Below are positions 44,421 to 53,786 of a stretch of DNA of 64,000 bases, piece after piece. Origin of the DNA: Paraburkholderia phenazinium (GTDB taxonomy: Bacteria > Pseudomonadota > Gammaproteobacteria > Burkholderiales > Burkholderiaceae); assembly GCF_900142845.1 (NCBI RefSeq), contig NZ_FSRU01000001.1, positions 930,001 to 994,000 of the forward strand, given 5' to 3'. Position 1 is the stretch's first letter; the number at the start of each line of letters is the position of its first letter. The position numbers and the translations under genes are program-made. The notes beneath the pieces were generated by a model. The model did not search any database. It was given only the letters and a program-made list of their open reading frames with translations, and was not told where the DNA came from.

Positions 44421-46082
44421 ATGAACTACGACTACATTATTGTCGGCGCGGGCTCTGCGGGCTGCATCCTCGCCAATCGCCTGACGGCGTCGGGCCAGCA
44501 TTCCGTGCTGCTGCTCGAAGCGGGCGGCAAGGACAGCTCGTTCTGGTTCAAGATTCCAGTGGGTTTCACCAAGACGTACTACAACGAAACCTATAACTGG
44601 ATGTATTACAGCGAGCCCGAAAAGGAACTCGACAACCGGCCGATCTATTGCCCGCGCGGTAAAGTCCAGGGCGGCTCCGGTTCGATCAACGCGATGATCT
44701 TCGTGCGGGGTCAGCCGCACGATTTCGACGACTGGGCTGCCGCCGGCAACAAGGGCTGGTCGTTCAAGGACGTGCTGCCGTATTTCCGCAAGCTCGAGTC
44801 GCATCCGTTGGGCAACACCGAGTATCACGGCGCCGATGGCCCGATTCGCATTTCGCCGATGAAGGACGCCGTGCATCCGATCTGCCACGTGTTCCTCAAG
44901 GGGTGCGAGCAGGCCGGGTATCAGCGCACTCAGGACTTTAACGGCGCGCAGTTCGAAGGCTCGGGCATATACGACGTGAGCACGCGCAATGGGCAGCGTT
45001 CGTCGAGCAGCTTCGAATATCTGCATCCGGTGCTGGACCGCCAGAATCTGACGGTCGAACGTGAAGTGCTGGTGAGCCAGGTGCTGTTCGACGGCAACAA
45101 GCGCGCGACGGGCGTAGTGGTCAAGCAGAACGGCGGCGCGCGCACCTTCACCGCGAACCGCGAGGTGATTCTCGCGGCAGGCGCGGTGGATACGCCGAAG
45201 CTTCTGCAACTGTCCGGTGTGGGCGACAAGGCGCTGCTCGCGCAGCATCGCATTCCGCTCGTGCATGAACTGCCGGCGGTAGGGCAGAATCTGCAGGACC
45301 ACCTGTGCGTGAGTTTCTACTATCGCGCCAACGTGAAGACGTTGAACGATGAAATGCGGCCATTGCTTGGCAAGCTCAAGCTGGGCCTGCAGTACCTGCT
45401 GACGCGCAAGGGGCCGCTCGCGATGAGCGTGAACCAGTCGGGCGGCTTCTTTAAGGGCAACGATCAGCAGGTGGAGCCTAACCTGCAGCTCTATTTCAAT
45501 CCGCTGTCGTACCGGATTCCGAAGAGCAACAAGGCGAGCCTCGAGCCGGAACCGTATTCGGGCTTCTTGCTGGCCTTCAATCCCTGCCGGCCGACGAGCC
45601 GCGGTTCGATTGAGATTGCTTCGAACCGGGTCGAAGATGCCGCCAGGATTCGCATCAACGCGCTGACCACGGAGAAGGATATCGACGAGGTCATCCAGGG
45701 GTGTGAGCTGGTGCGCAAGGTGATGGCAACGTCCGCGCTGCGGGGCATCACGGTGGAGGAGATTTCGCCGGGGCCGCAGGTCAACACGCGCGATGGCTTC
45801 CTGCAGTACTTCCGCGAGCAGTCGGGCTCGATCTATCACCTGTGCGGATCGTGCGCGATGGGGGCGGACGTGCAGACGTCAGTGGTCGACGAGCGCTTGC
45901 GCGTGCATGGGCTGACGGCTTTGCGGGTGGTCGATGCCTCCATCTTCCCGAACATCACGTCCGGCAATATCAATGCGCCGACGATGATGGTGGCGGAGAA
46001 GGGCGCCGAGATGATTCTCGAAGATGCGCAGGCGGATGCCGTGGGCAAGCGGGCCAAGCCGGAGCTCGTGGCGACGCATTGA
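44421..46082 (+). CDS. GMC-family FAD alcohol oxidoreductase
   Basis: A 553 aa flavoprotein, choline-dehydrogenase-like. The FAD motif is G9-A-G-S-A-G14 (YIIVGAGSAGC). The second GMC signature is GGSGSINAMIFVRG. The C-terminal active-site region is HLCGSCAMG and NITSGNINAPTMMVAEKGA. It would oxidise a primary alcohol to the aldehyde used by the dehydrogenase at 40237. It lies 55 bp after the dehydratase gene. No signal peptide is visible, so it is cytoplasmic. Confidence 0.9.
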   Translation: MNYDYIIVGAGSAGCILANRLTASGQHSVLLLEAGGKDSSFWFKIPVGFTKTYYNETYNWMYYSEPEKELDNRPIYCPRGKVQGGSGSINAMIFVRGQPHDFDDWAAAGNKGWSFKDVLPYFRKLESHPLGNTEYHGADGPIRISPMKDAVHPICHVFLKGCEQAGYQRTQDFNGAQFEGSGIYDVSTRNGQRSSSSFEYLHPVLDRQNLTVEREVLVSQVLFDGNKRATGVVVKQNGGARTFTANREVILAAGAVDTPKLLQLSGVGDKALLAQHRIPLVHELPAVGQNLQDHLCVSFYYRANVKTLNDEMRPLLGKLKLGLQYLLTRKGPLAMSVNQSGGFFKGNDQQVEPNLQLYFNPLSYRIPKSNKASLEPEPYSGFLLAFNPCRPTSRGSIEIASNRVEDAARIRINALTTEKDIDEVIQGCELVRKVMATSALRGITVEEISPGPQVNTRDGFLQYFREQSGSIYHLCGSCAMGADVQTSVVDERLRVHGLTALRVVDASIFPNITSGNINAPTMMVAEKGAEMILEDAQADAVGKRAKPELVATH

Positions 46083-46187
46083 ATGCCGGCGGCTGGTGAA
46101 TGAACGCGCGAGGGGCCGTGCCGATTTCGTATCGGGCGGCTCCGTTTCTTTTGGGGCTTGCGTGTCGGCCAGGCTAGCCCGCGCGCT

Positions 46188-46778
46188 TCAGTCTTCTTCC
46201 GGAAACACCGCGCGCCCCTGCGTCATATCCCGCAGCGCCTCACGTGCCCCTTGCACGGCCGTGACGGGCATGGTGACCGTCAGGCGCACTTCCATTTCGT
46301 AGCCGCTATTGGCGAGCGTGTAGCCCTCCTGTTCAATCCAGCGGCGCACGCGCGCCTCGTCGGGATACGCGATTTGCACCGTCAGCAAGGTCTGGGCAAT
46401 CCGTTCGACGCGCGGCGCGTCCTGCAGCACGCGGGCAATCGCGTCTGTATAGGCGCGCACCAAACCACCCGCACCGAGTTTTACCCCACCGTAGTAGCGC
46501 ACCACGGCCGCTAGCACGCCGTCTAGGTCGTGATGCCGCAGCACTTCGAGTATCGGCCTGCCGGCGGTGCCGGACGGTTCGCCATCGTCCGACATGCCGG
46601 ACTGGCCGCCCGCCAGCAACGCCCAGCAGACGTGCGTGGCGGTGGGATGCTCTTCACGCAGACGGCGCAGTTCGGCCATCGCCGCATCGCGGTCCGCGAC
46701 GGGGATTGCGTGGGCGATGAAGCGGCTCTTGCGGATTTCGATTTCTTGTTGGCACGCCGTAGCGAGGGTGTGGCTCAT
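46188..46778 (-). CDS. YigZ/IMPACT family protein
   Basis: A 196 aa protein with the UPF0029 N-terminal domain: SRFIAHAIPV, SDDGEPSGTAGRPIL and VVRYYGGVKLGAGGL are the hallmark motifs, followed by a DUF1949-like ferredoxin-fold C-terminus. The role in bacteria is uncertain; relatives regulate translation in eukaryotes. It is convergent with the GMC gene. Confidence 0.92.
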   Translation of the reverse strand: MSHTLATACQQEIEIRKSRFIAHAIPVADRDAAMAELRRLREEHPTATHVCWALLAGGQSGMSDDGEPSGTAGRPILEVLRHHDLDGVLAAVVRYYGGVKLGAGGLVRAYTDAIARVLQDAPRVERIAQTLLTVQIAYPDEARVRRWIEQEGYTLANSGYEMEVRLTVTMPVTAVQGAREALRDMTQGRAVFPEED

Positions 46779-46919
46779 GCGGATTTGCAGTAAAGTTTCC
46801 AGGAATATCTACGAGTTCAACATTCCTGGTTACGCTGCCTCGGTACGGGTAGCCACGATTATCCCATTCACCGGATCCGATGCGCCGGCAAGCGCGCATT
46901 CGTTGGTGGGCCTGTTCGT

Positions 46920-47498
46920 CTATCGCAGAGGCGCTACGGGCTTGCTTTCCGTGGCAATCAGTCTTTCAGCGGCGTCCCACGCTTCACTCGCCGCGGTTTT
47001 TCTGTCGCCGGCCATCGCCGACAGAATGGCGCCATCCAGCAGCATCACCATCTGTCGGGCCATCAGTTCCGCTGCTGGGCGCCGCGCTATGTCCAGCAGC
47101 AGGTTCTTGATGAAAAGCCGAAGGCCGGTCTTCTGGGCAATCGTGATACGCATGATCTCCCCAGGTTGAGAGCGGAACTCGGAAAATGCTCCAGTGAACA
47201 TGCAACCCGTAAAGTCTCTCGTCTTGAACCACCGTTCATGCCACGCGAACACTTCGCGAATCTTGTCCATCGGATCCGATTTTTTATTCACAGCATCGGT
47301 TAGCGAAGCGAGCGATTGCTGCATTCTTTGAGCCAATACTTCGGATACGAGGTCGACCTTCGACGGAAAGTGCCGGTACATGGTCATCTTCGCCACACCG
47401 GATTCTTCAATGATCCGGTCCATACCTACCGCGTGATAGCCGTCCATGGAAAAAAGGCGTGTCGCTGTTCTGACGATATCCTGCTTCTTGGCGGTCAT
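46920..47498 (-). CDS. TetR-family transcriptional repressor
   Basis: A 192 aa regulator. The HTH occupies residues 5-50 (DIVRTATRLFSMDGYHAVGMDRI, GVAKMTMYRHFPSKVDL). The C-terminal ligand domain is of unknown specificity. A perfect 10 bp palindrome lies about 70 bp upstream of its start, a likely operator. The NIPSNAP gene lies further upstream on the same strand. Confidence 0.9.
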   Translation of the reverse strand: MTAKKQDIVRTATRLFSMDGYHAVGMDRIIEESGVAKMTMYRHFPSKVDLVSEVLAQRMQQSLASLTDAVNKKSDPMDKIREVFAWHERWFKTRDFTGCMFTGAFSEFRSQPGEIMRITIAQKTGLRLFIKNLLLDIARRPAAELMARQMVMLLDGAILSAMAGDRKTAASEAWDAAERLIATESKPVAPLR

Positions 47499-47565
47499 GG
47501 TCGTGTTGTCAGTTCAATTAAGTAAGAACATCCGTGACAAGAATACTACTGCGGAAAATAATTGA

Positions 47566-47579
47566 ACAGACCGGTCTAT
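47566..47579. promoter_or_regulatory. candidate TetR operator
   Basis: The palindrome AGACCGGTCT (47568-47577) with near-symmetrical flanks lies between the NIPSNAP and tetR genes, about 70 bp upstream of tetR. TetR proteins commonly autoregulate from such sites. Confidence 0.45.
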
Positions 47580-47618
47580 CCTTGAGCGGCGCTTCGATTG
47601 CGTTATGGCATACGTCTC

Positions 47619-47945
47619 CTACCGCAATGCAGAAAAGTCCGTCGGCGTCAGAAAGTAATTTTCGACTCGCTCGACAATCGGCCTTTCCGCTTCGGTTGCG
47701 ATGCGCTTCGCGATCCACTCCGCGTCCGCCTGGAATGCGTTCCACTTCTGCTCGCGCTCCGCGAGGTTCTCCCACTTCACCATGTAGGTCAGCGTGTGAT
47801 TGCTCGGGCCGATCAGCGTCGTCCAGAAGCCGATCTGCTCGATGCCGTATTTCTCGAAGAAACCGAGCGTTATCGAGGTAAAGCGGTCGAGCAACGCCGG
47901 CAGGCGCGTGGGCAAGCAGTGATAGATGCGCATTTCTACGATCAT
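47619..47945 (-). CDS. NIPSNAP family protein
   Basis: A 108 aa protein with one dimeric alpha-beta-barrel NIPSNAP domain (MIVEMRIYHCLPTRLPALL, IGFWTTLIGPSNHTLTYMVKWEN). The start at 47945 is chosen over the ATG at 47957 because GGAGA lies 6 nt before it. Function is unknown; members often accompany catabolic enzymes. It precedes a tetR gene on the same strand. Confidence 0.85.
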   Translation of the reverse strand: MIVEMRIYHCLPTRLPALLDRFTSITLGFFEKYGIEQIGFWTTLIGPSNHTLTYMVKWENLAEREQKWNAFQADAEWIAKRIATEAERPIVERVENYFLTPTDFSALR

Positions 47946-48246
47946 GTTGTTCTCCATGTCAGGTTGTGCATTTACGTGTCATAGCAGTCGACGAGGTCAA
48001 TCGTCAAGTCCTTCGGGGGCGATTCATCGTTAAGAAAAAACTGCAAACAACAAAACTACATTTGCAAATTACCCCATGCGCATAACCTGAAAACTCGCCG
48101 GATGCCATTCGGTATCCTTATTTGTTATGACTGAAATAGCCGATCGAAGCTTCATGTTCCTATTGATTCACGACATGCTCCAGCGAAATTGATCCGCAAG
48201 GATCGCCCGAAGAGATCGACACCCACACTAACGAACGGTGAGAGTT

Positions 48247-49308
48247 ATGAGCCGCATCTGGTACACACGCTGCCCGGCCCCCACGCCCTTTGGCATCACG
48301 GTGCAAAAGGGTTGGCTACAGGAAGAGTTTGCTGCGGACGGTATCGATATCAAGGCACTGCAGGACGCGGACGACGTGTTGATCCGGCGCTCGCATTTCA
48401 CGCACAGCCAGCCGTGGTCATTCCGGCAAGGCGGCAACATTCCCGCGTTGTGGGCGCGCGCACAAGGCAGCGATACGCGCCTGATCGGGCTTAGCTGGGT
48501 TGATGAATTCCAGGCGCTGATTACGCTCGACAGAGACCTTACCCTGGCACCTGCCGCAATCGCCAGGCGCCGCTTCGGGTTGCCGCGCAATACACATTCG
48601 AGCGTGGTGGACTTTCATCGGGCAACCGCTTTGCGTGGCATTTCATCGTTACTTGACGCGGCAGATGTGCCGTTTAACGGCATCGATCTCGTCGATTTAC
48701 CGCACACCCCTCGTGGACTGGAGGACGTCAAGCCGCCGGACGAAGCGCCAATTGGCGAGTGGCTGGCGAGTCAGCGCACCCATGAGTTTGCGCGCGAGGC
48801 TCAGGCCTTGTTGCGGGGAGAGGCTGATATCGTCTTTGTCAAGGGTGCTACGGGGCTCGACATCGCCAATCTGCTCGACGCAAGAATCCTCGTTGAAATC
48901 GGCGCACAAACCAATCGCCAGGCACACGCCAACAACGGTACGCCGCGCCCGCTTACCGTGGATGCCCAACTGCTACGCGAACGGCCCGATCTGGTGGAGC
49001 GTGTCCTGTCCCGCACATTGGCGACGGGTGATTGGGCACAGGCGAATCCGGACGAAGTGACCGCCTATATCGCCCGTGAGACGCGCAGCGCCGAGCATTG
49101 GGTGCAGCACGCATATGGTGCGAACCTGCATCGTCAATTGACGATTGGACTCGATCCGGACGCACTCGCGGCACTCGCTGACTTCAAGACTTTCCTGTTC
49201 AGGTGGGGCTTCATTCCCGCGGACTTTGATTTCGACCAATGGGTCGATCCCGCACCGCTTGCCGCTGCTCTCAGACGTCGGCAGGTATCTCAACCCGTGC
49301 TGGTCTAG
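48247..49308 (+). CDS. DszB-like desulfinase / SsuA-like binding-fold protein
   Basis: A 353 aa protein with a type-2 periplasmic-binding fold but no signal peptide. It aligns with the desulfinase DszB of the dibenzothiophene pathway: C9 (YTRCPAP) matches catalytic Cys27, and H50, R60 and G63 (HFTHSQPWSFRQGGN) match His60, Arg70 and Gly73 with the same spacing. Later stretches (RPDLVERVLSRTLATGDWA, FLFRWGFIP..FDQW) also follow DszB. Homologs are often annotated as ABC substrate-binding proteins, so the enzyme role is inferred. ATG 48247 is used; GTG 48238 is possible. First gene of a three-gene set. Confidence 0.75.
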   Translation: MSRIWYTRCPAPTPFGITVQKGWLQEEFAADGIDIKALQDADDVLIRRSHFTHSQPWSFRQGGNIPALWARAQGSDTRLIGLSWVDEFQALITLDRDLTLAPAAIARRRFGLPRNTHSSVVDFHRATALRGISSLLDAADVPFNGIDLVDLPHTPRGLEDVKPPDEAPIGEWLASQRTHEFAREAQALLRGEADIVFVKGATGLDIANLLDARILVEIGAQTNRQAHANNGTPRPLTVDAQLLRERPDLVERVLSRTLATGDWAQANPDEVTAYIARETRSAEHWVQHAYGANLHRQLTIGLDPDALAALADFKTFLFRWGFIPADFDFDQWVDPAPLAAALRRRQVSQPVLV

Positions 49309-49340
49309 ACACGGCAATATATCTTCGCACTTCGAAAAAA

Positions 49341-50948
49341 ATGATCATCAATACGTCGCAGAGTGGTGGATTCAAATATCTCAGGAGCGTGCTGTGGATC
49401 GTGTTGGCACTGACGCTGGCACAGGTGGGGCAGGAAGCCGTCGCACAGGTACGCGGAGGGACACTCAATTTCGTCGTGACGCCTGAGCCGACAGCACTGG
49501 TCGATCTGACCACCACGGCTATCAATGTTCTCAAGGTCAGCCCGAAGGTCACTGAAGGGCTGCTCGACTACGACCTGAACCTGCAACCGAAGCCGTCGCT
49601 AGCAACCTCATGGGAGGTTCGCGACGACGGCCGCCAATACGTGTTCCACCTGCGTCATGGCGTCAAATGGCACGACGGCCAGCCGTTTACTTCCGCTGAC
49701 GTCGCGTTCTCTCTTCAGACGCTCAGGGCCGTTCATCCGCGCGCAAAGGTCACCTTCGCGAAGGTCACTGACATTGAGACGCCGGATCCATACACCGTCG
49801 CGATTGTGCTGTCGAAGCCTGCGCCGTATCTGATCAAAGCGTTTTCCGCATCCGAAACACCGATTATCCCGAAGCATCTCTATGACGGCTCCGAGGTGGG
49901 TTCCAATCCGGCCAACAACGCCCCGATTGGCACAGGCCCTTTCCGCTTCGTCAAATGGGTGCGCGGGAGCTACATTGAATATGCACGTAACGACAATTAT
50001 TGGGGCAAGGGCAAACCGCGGATCGACCGGATTATCGTCAAGATCATCGACGACCCCGCCGCGCGGACGGTCGCATTCGAAACGGGAGCGGTAGATCTGG
50101 GCGGCGATACGCCGGTACCGTTATCGGATCTCGCCCGGTTAAGGGCGCAGTCGAAGCTGGGGATCGAGACGCGGGGTTACGATTTCGCGGCCGGCCCGAC
50201 CCGTATCGAGTTCAACCTGGACAACGCTTACCTCAGGAACCTGACGGTGCGACAGGCCATCGCATCGGCTCTGGACCGGGACGTGATCCGTAAGGTGGTC
50301 GCTTATGGCTATGCCGTGCCGGTTGCGAGCCCGATTATTCCCAGTAGTCCGTATTACGATCCTGCACCCAATCCCTATCCCTACAACGTCGAGCGTGCCA
50401 ATTCGCTGCTGGACGAAGCCGGCTACCCACGCAAGGCCGATGGCACGCGCTTCGCCCTGACGCTCGACCCATTGCCAATGGGCGATCTTCCGGTCCGCAC
50501 GGCCGCGTACGTGAAAGCCGCGCTGTCACGCGTGGGCATTGCGGTCACCGTGCGCAACCAGGATTTGCCTGCTTATCTGAAGCGGGTCTATAGCGACCGC
50601 GACTTCGACTTTACCGTCAATGTGATGAGCAATCTGTTCGATCCGGTGGCGGGCGTTGCCCGGCTCTACACCACCGAAAGTTTCCGGCGCGGTGTGCCTT
50701 TTACCAATGGCTCGCATTACAGCAATCCACAGATCGACCAACTGTTTGCGGAGGTCGCACAGGAAACCGACGAGAGCAGGAGAAAGCAGTTGTTCTTTCA
50801 GATCCAGCGGATTCTCGAACACGATCTGCCGGACATCAATCTTATGGTGACGCAGTCCGTGACGGTGTACTCGCAGGCGGTGCACGAGCATACGGTTTCG
50901 CCCGATGGTACGGCCGGTAGCTTCGCCGATCTGTGGTTGCAGCGATGA
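49341..50948 (+). CDS. ABC transporter substrate-binding protein, family 5
   Basis: A 535 aa periplasmic binding protein (SBP_bac_5, dipeptide/oligopeptide/nickel type). The signal peptide ends near QEAVA before QVRGGTL. The family signature VFHLRHGVKWHDGQPFTSADV is followed by GTGPFRFVKW and the ARNDNYWGKGKP motif. No cognate permease or ATPase gene is in the window. It overlaps the following flavoprotein gene by 4 bp. The Shine-Dalgarno is poor. A relative lacking a signal peptide is encoded at 52269. Confidence 0.85.
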   Translation: MIINTSQSGGFKYLRSVLWIVLALTLAQVGQEAVAQVRGGTLNFVVTPEPTALVDLTTTAINVLKVSPKVTEGLLDYDLNLQPKPSLATSWEVRDDGRQYVFHLRHGVKWHDGQPFTSADVAFSLQTLRAVHPRAKVTFAKVTDIETPDPYTVAIVLSKPAPYLIKAFSASETPIIPKHLYDGSEVGSNPANNAPIGTGPFRFVKWVRGSYIEYARNDNYWGKGKPRIDRIIVKIIDDPAARTVAFETGAVDLGGDTPVPLSDLARLRAQSKLGIETRGYDFAAGPTRIEFNLDNAYLRNLTVRQAIASALDRDVIRKVVAYGYAVPVASPIIPSSPYYDPAPNPYPYNVERANSLLDEAGYPRKADGTRFALTLDPLPMGDLPVRTAAYVKAALSRVGIAVTVRNQDLPAYLKRVYSDRDFDFTVNVMSNLFDPVAGVARLYTTESFRRGVPFTNGSHYSNPQIDQLFAEVAQETDESRRKQLFFQIQRILEHDLPDINLMVTQSVTVYSQAVHEHTVSPDGTAGSFADLWLQR

Positions 50949-52198
50949 GAGGCGCAGGCCACACGATGAGCGTGCTGCCATTGGCGCGCGCTACCCCCGC
51001 GCACGACGTATTGATCGAAAAGGCGGGGGAGCTTGGCCGCCTGTTTGGCAACAGTGCGGCTGAGCATGACCTCACGGGCGAGCCGCCCGCGCACCAGTTC
51101 GATGCCTTGCAGGCGGCCGGGCTATTACGACTCACCGTCGCCGAGTCGGATGGCGGATACGGGGCGGGTCTCGCCGTGGCATCGGCCGTCGTTGGCGCCG
51201 TGGCCCTCGGGGATCCTGCCGTGGCCCTCATCCTGTCAATGCACTACAGCCAGCACGCGGCTATCGTACGATCCGAACGCGTGGGTTCTGACGACTGGCC
51301 CGCGCATCTTGCGCGGCGTTTGAGCCGCGAATCCGTCGAAGGTCAGTCGCTGATCAACGCGGCGCAGGTTGAGCCGGCGCTGGGATCGCCCTCGCACGGC
51401 GGTCTGCCGGACACGATCGCACGACGGGTTGGGAGCCAGTGGCGGATTTCAGGTCACAAGATTTACGTCACCGGTGTGCCGCTGCTCTCGTGGATCAACG
51501 TACTGGCGCGAACCGATGAGGATGAGCCTCGTCTGGGCCATTTTCTCGTGCCCGGCAACGCCGAGGGCGTACGGGTTGTGGAAACGTGGGATCCGATCGG
51601 CATGCGCGCCACGGCGAGTCACGATGTTGTTCTTGAGAACGTGACGATTCCGATTGCCGACGTTGTCGCGCTCAAGCCTGCCCGACTCGGATTGCAGCGG
51701 GACGCTCACGGAGCCACCTGGTATTTCAGCCTGGTGGGCGCTGTCTACGACGGTGCGGCGCGGGCGGCGCGCAACTGGCTGATCGAGTTTCTCAACGAGC
51801 GCCGCCCGAGTTCGCTGGGTGGCGCCTCGCTGGCGAGTTTGCCGACGGTGCAGGAAGTCGTCGGACACATCGAGGTTCTGCTCGCCACCAACGACTGGTT
51901 GATGCGAAGTCACGCCGAACACTTCGACGCAGGCGATGCTCCAGACGCGCTATCCGGTGTCGTCAAGCATGTTGTCATCGACAACGCCGTGCGGGTCGTG
52001 GAACTCGCGATCGAATTGGCAGGCAACCACGGCCTCGCCCGGCGTAATCCGCTGGAACGGCACTATCGAAACGTGTTGTGCAGCCATATCCATGCCCCCT
52101 CCAACGCATTGCTGCGGGGTAACGCCGGGCGTGCGGCGCTCAGTGCGAATCGTCGGCCGGAACATCCTCATCCACAAAGCAGTGCAATGAAGTGCTGA
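50945..52198 (+). CDS. acyl-CoA-dehydrogenase-like flavoprotein (SfnB/DszC type)
   Basis: A 417 aa protein of the acyl-CoA dehydrogenase fold, most like SfnB/DszC flavin-dependent monooxygenases of sulfur compounds. FDALQAAGLLRLTVAESDGGYGAG opens the family. SGHKIYVTGVPLLSW and GMRATASHDVVLENV follow, and ELAGNHGLARRNPLERHYRNV closes it; a catalytic Glu of dehydrogenases is not obvious. The ATG at 50945 overlaps the preceding stop (ATGA). In context with the DszB-like gene it suggests organosulfur breakdown, but a role in the adjoining biosynthetic locus is equally possible. Confidence 0.78.
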   Translation: MRGAGHTMSVLPLARATPAHDVLIEKAGELGRLFGNSAAEHDLTGEPPAHQFDALQAAGLLRLTVAESDGGYGAGLAVASAVVGAVALGDPAVALILSMHYSQHAAIVRSERVGSDDWPAHLARRLSRESVEGQSLINAAQVEPALGSPSHGGLPDTIARRVGSQWRISGHKIYVTGVPLLSWINVLARTDEDEPRLGHFLVPGNAEGVRVVETWDPIGMRATASHDVVLENVTIPIADVVALKPARLGLQRDAHGATWYFSLVGAVYDGAARAARNWLIEFLNERRPSSLGGASLASLPTVQEVVGHIEVLLATNDWLMRSHAEHFDAGDAPDALSGVVKHVVIDNAVRVVELAIELAGNHGLARRNPLERHYRNVLCSHIHAPSNALLRGNAGRAALSANRRPEHPHPQSSAMKC

Positions 52199-52268
52199 AA
52201 GGCGTGGATCTGGCGCATCGCCACCTTTATCAAGGACGTTCATCTTGCGTGAACTATCCTGACGGCAC

Positions 52269-53786
52269 TCAGCGCGCCAGTGCAAGGTCGGAAAAATTAC
52301 CGAGGAGTACCTGGTTACCGCCGAAATTAAGGACTTCGCACCGGGCCACCGTGACCGTGTGCGGTGCGAGCAGTGGAATTCTCGGCAGGTCTGTCTGCAC
52401 GATGCGCTGGAATTCTGCGTAGATGGCGCGGCGCCGCTTTGGATCGGTTTCGGTTTGCCCTTCCTCGAGCAGGCGGTCAACCTCAGCGTTCCGGTAGTTC
52501 GACGCATTCGAAAATGCCACGCCTCGCTTGAAGTTCTTCGACCAGTAGAAGCGCTGAACACCGATTGCCGGATCGGGACCCGCGTTCGCGCTATAAAAGA
52601 CGGTGTCGAAATCTCGCGCTGTATAGGTACGGTCGACGAAATTGCCGAAGTCCGATGTGTGGATCTGGACGCACACGCCAATTTTGCGGAGGTTCTCGCG
52701 TAGATGCACGGCCAATACGCCAAGTGCGCCCGTAGGCTCAGGATAGGCGGTGAGCGTGAGGCGCACGCCGAGCGCATCGCGCTTGAATCCCGCTGCTTCC
52801 AGAAGGGCTTCGGCTCTCGCGAGGTCGAATGCATAACGCGGTACGGCATCGGAGTGGAAAGCGGGAAACGCCGGCGGAATCGGTGTTTCGGTCGCTTCGG
52901 CATGGCCGTGCCAGATATCCTTGACGATGACGTCCCGATCGAATGCGTGAGCAAACGCCTGTCGCACGCGGAGATCCTTAAAGATCGGGCGGTCCAGGTT
53001 AAATTCGAATGCGGCCACCCACGTGTTATACGTTGAGGGATGGCTGGTCACAACAAGGTTGGGATCGCGGGACAAGCGCGCGATGTTCGGGAAGCTGACG
53101 CCGTAGTCGTCGGCCAGATGCAGTTCACCGTTCTCAAGCGCCGAACTTGTCGCAGCGGGATCCGCGATAAACCGGAACAGAAGCTTGTCGAGCCATGGTC
53201 GCGGAGCGTCCCAATAGTCGGGGTTTCGTTCAAGCAATACATGGTCGCCGGGTTCCCAGCGAACGAATCGGAATGGCCCCGTGCCGATCGGCGCGGCGTT
53301 CGCGGGGTGGGTCCTCACATCGGTACCCGCATAGATATGTTCAGGGATCACCTGGGCTTCGAGTGAAGACGTCAGCGCACCCAGCAGGTACGGTGCGGGC
53401 TGACTGAGGCGCAAGACTGCTGTCAACGAATCCGGCGTATCGACCGACACCACGTTTGCAAAAGTAGTGCGTCCCCGGCTGTGATACTTTTTCCAGACTT
53501 CCATCGCGGAGAAGGCGACGTCTCGGGACGTAAAGGGTTTCCCGTCATGCCAGGTTACGCCGCGACGCAGATGAAGCGTCAGGGACAGCCCGTCTTCGGC
53601 GATGTCCCAGCTCGTCGCCAATTGCGGCTGCGGGCCGAAATGTTCGTCGTATGACAATAGACCGTCGAACAGCTTGGCGGAAATGATCTGCGCCGTACCT
53701 GCCGACGTCACCGCGCTTGTGAGACCGCTGTGCATCTCCGGGCCAGCGCCGATAACCAGCGTGCCACCACGTGGAAGCGCCGTCAT
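52269..53786 (-). CDS. family 5 substrate-binding protein without signal peptide
   Basis: A 505 aa SBP_bac_5 protein. It has the full signature (LHLRRGVTWHDGKPFTSRDVAF, GTGPFRFVRW, ERNPDYWDAPRPW) but begins MTALPRGGTLVIG, directly at what is the mature start in relatives, so no export signal is encoded. Its ATG overlaps the GST stop by 4 bp, which fixes the start. Either it is cytoplasmic or it depends on a partner for export. Related to the protein at 49341. Last gene of a six-gene leftward operon. Confidence 0.85.
   Translation of the reverse strand: MTALPRGGTLVIGAGPEMHSGLTSAVTSAGTAQIISAKLFDGLLSYDEHFGPQPQLATSWDIAEDGLSLTLHLRRGVTWHDGKPFTSRDVAFSAMEVWKKYHSRGRTTFANVVSVDTPDSLTAVLRLSQPAPYLLGALTSSLEAQVIPEHIYAGTDVRTHPANAAPIGTGPFRFVRWEPGDHVLLERNPDYWDAPRPWLDKLLFRFIADPAATSSALENGELHLADDYGVSFPNIARLSRDPNLVVTSHPSTYNTWVAAFEFNLDRPIFKDLRVRQAFAHAFDRDVIVKDIWHGHAEATETPIPPAFPAFHSDAVPRYAFDLARAEALLEAAGFKRDALGVRLTLTAYPEPTGALGVLAVHLRENLRKIGVCVQIHTSDFGNFVDRTYTARDFDTVFYSANAGPDPAIGVQRFYWSKNFKRGVAFSNASNYRNAEVDRLLEEGQTETDPKRRRAIYAEFQRIVQTDLPRIPLLAPHTVTVARCEVLNFGGNQVLLGNFSDLALAR

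Noticed and set aside
48001..48246. Genomic-island boundary or attachment site at the left end of the accessory region
   Set aside because: No tRNA, integrase or direct repeat could be found here; the change in gene content alone is not enough.
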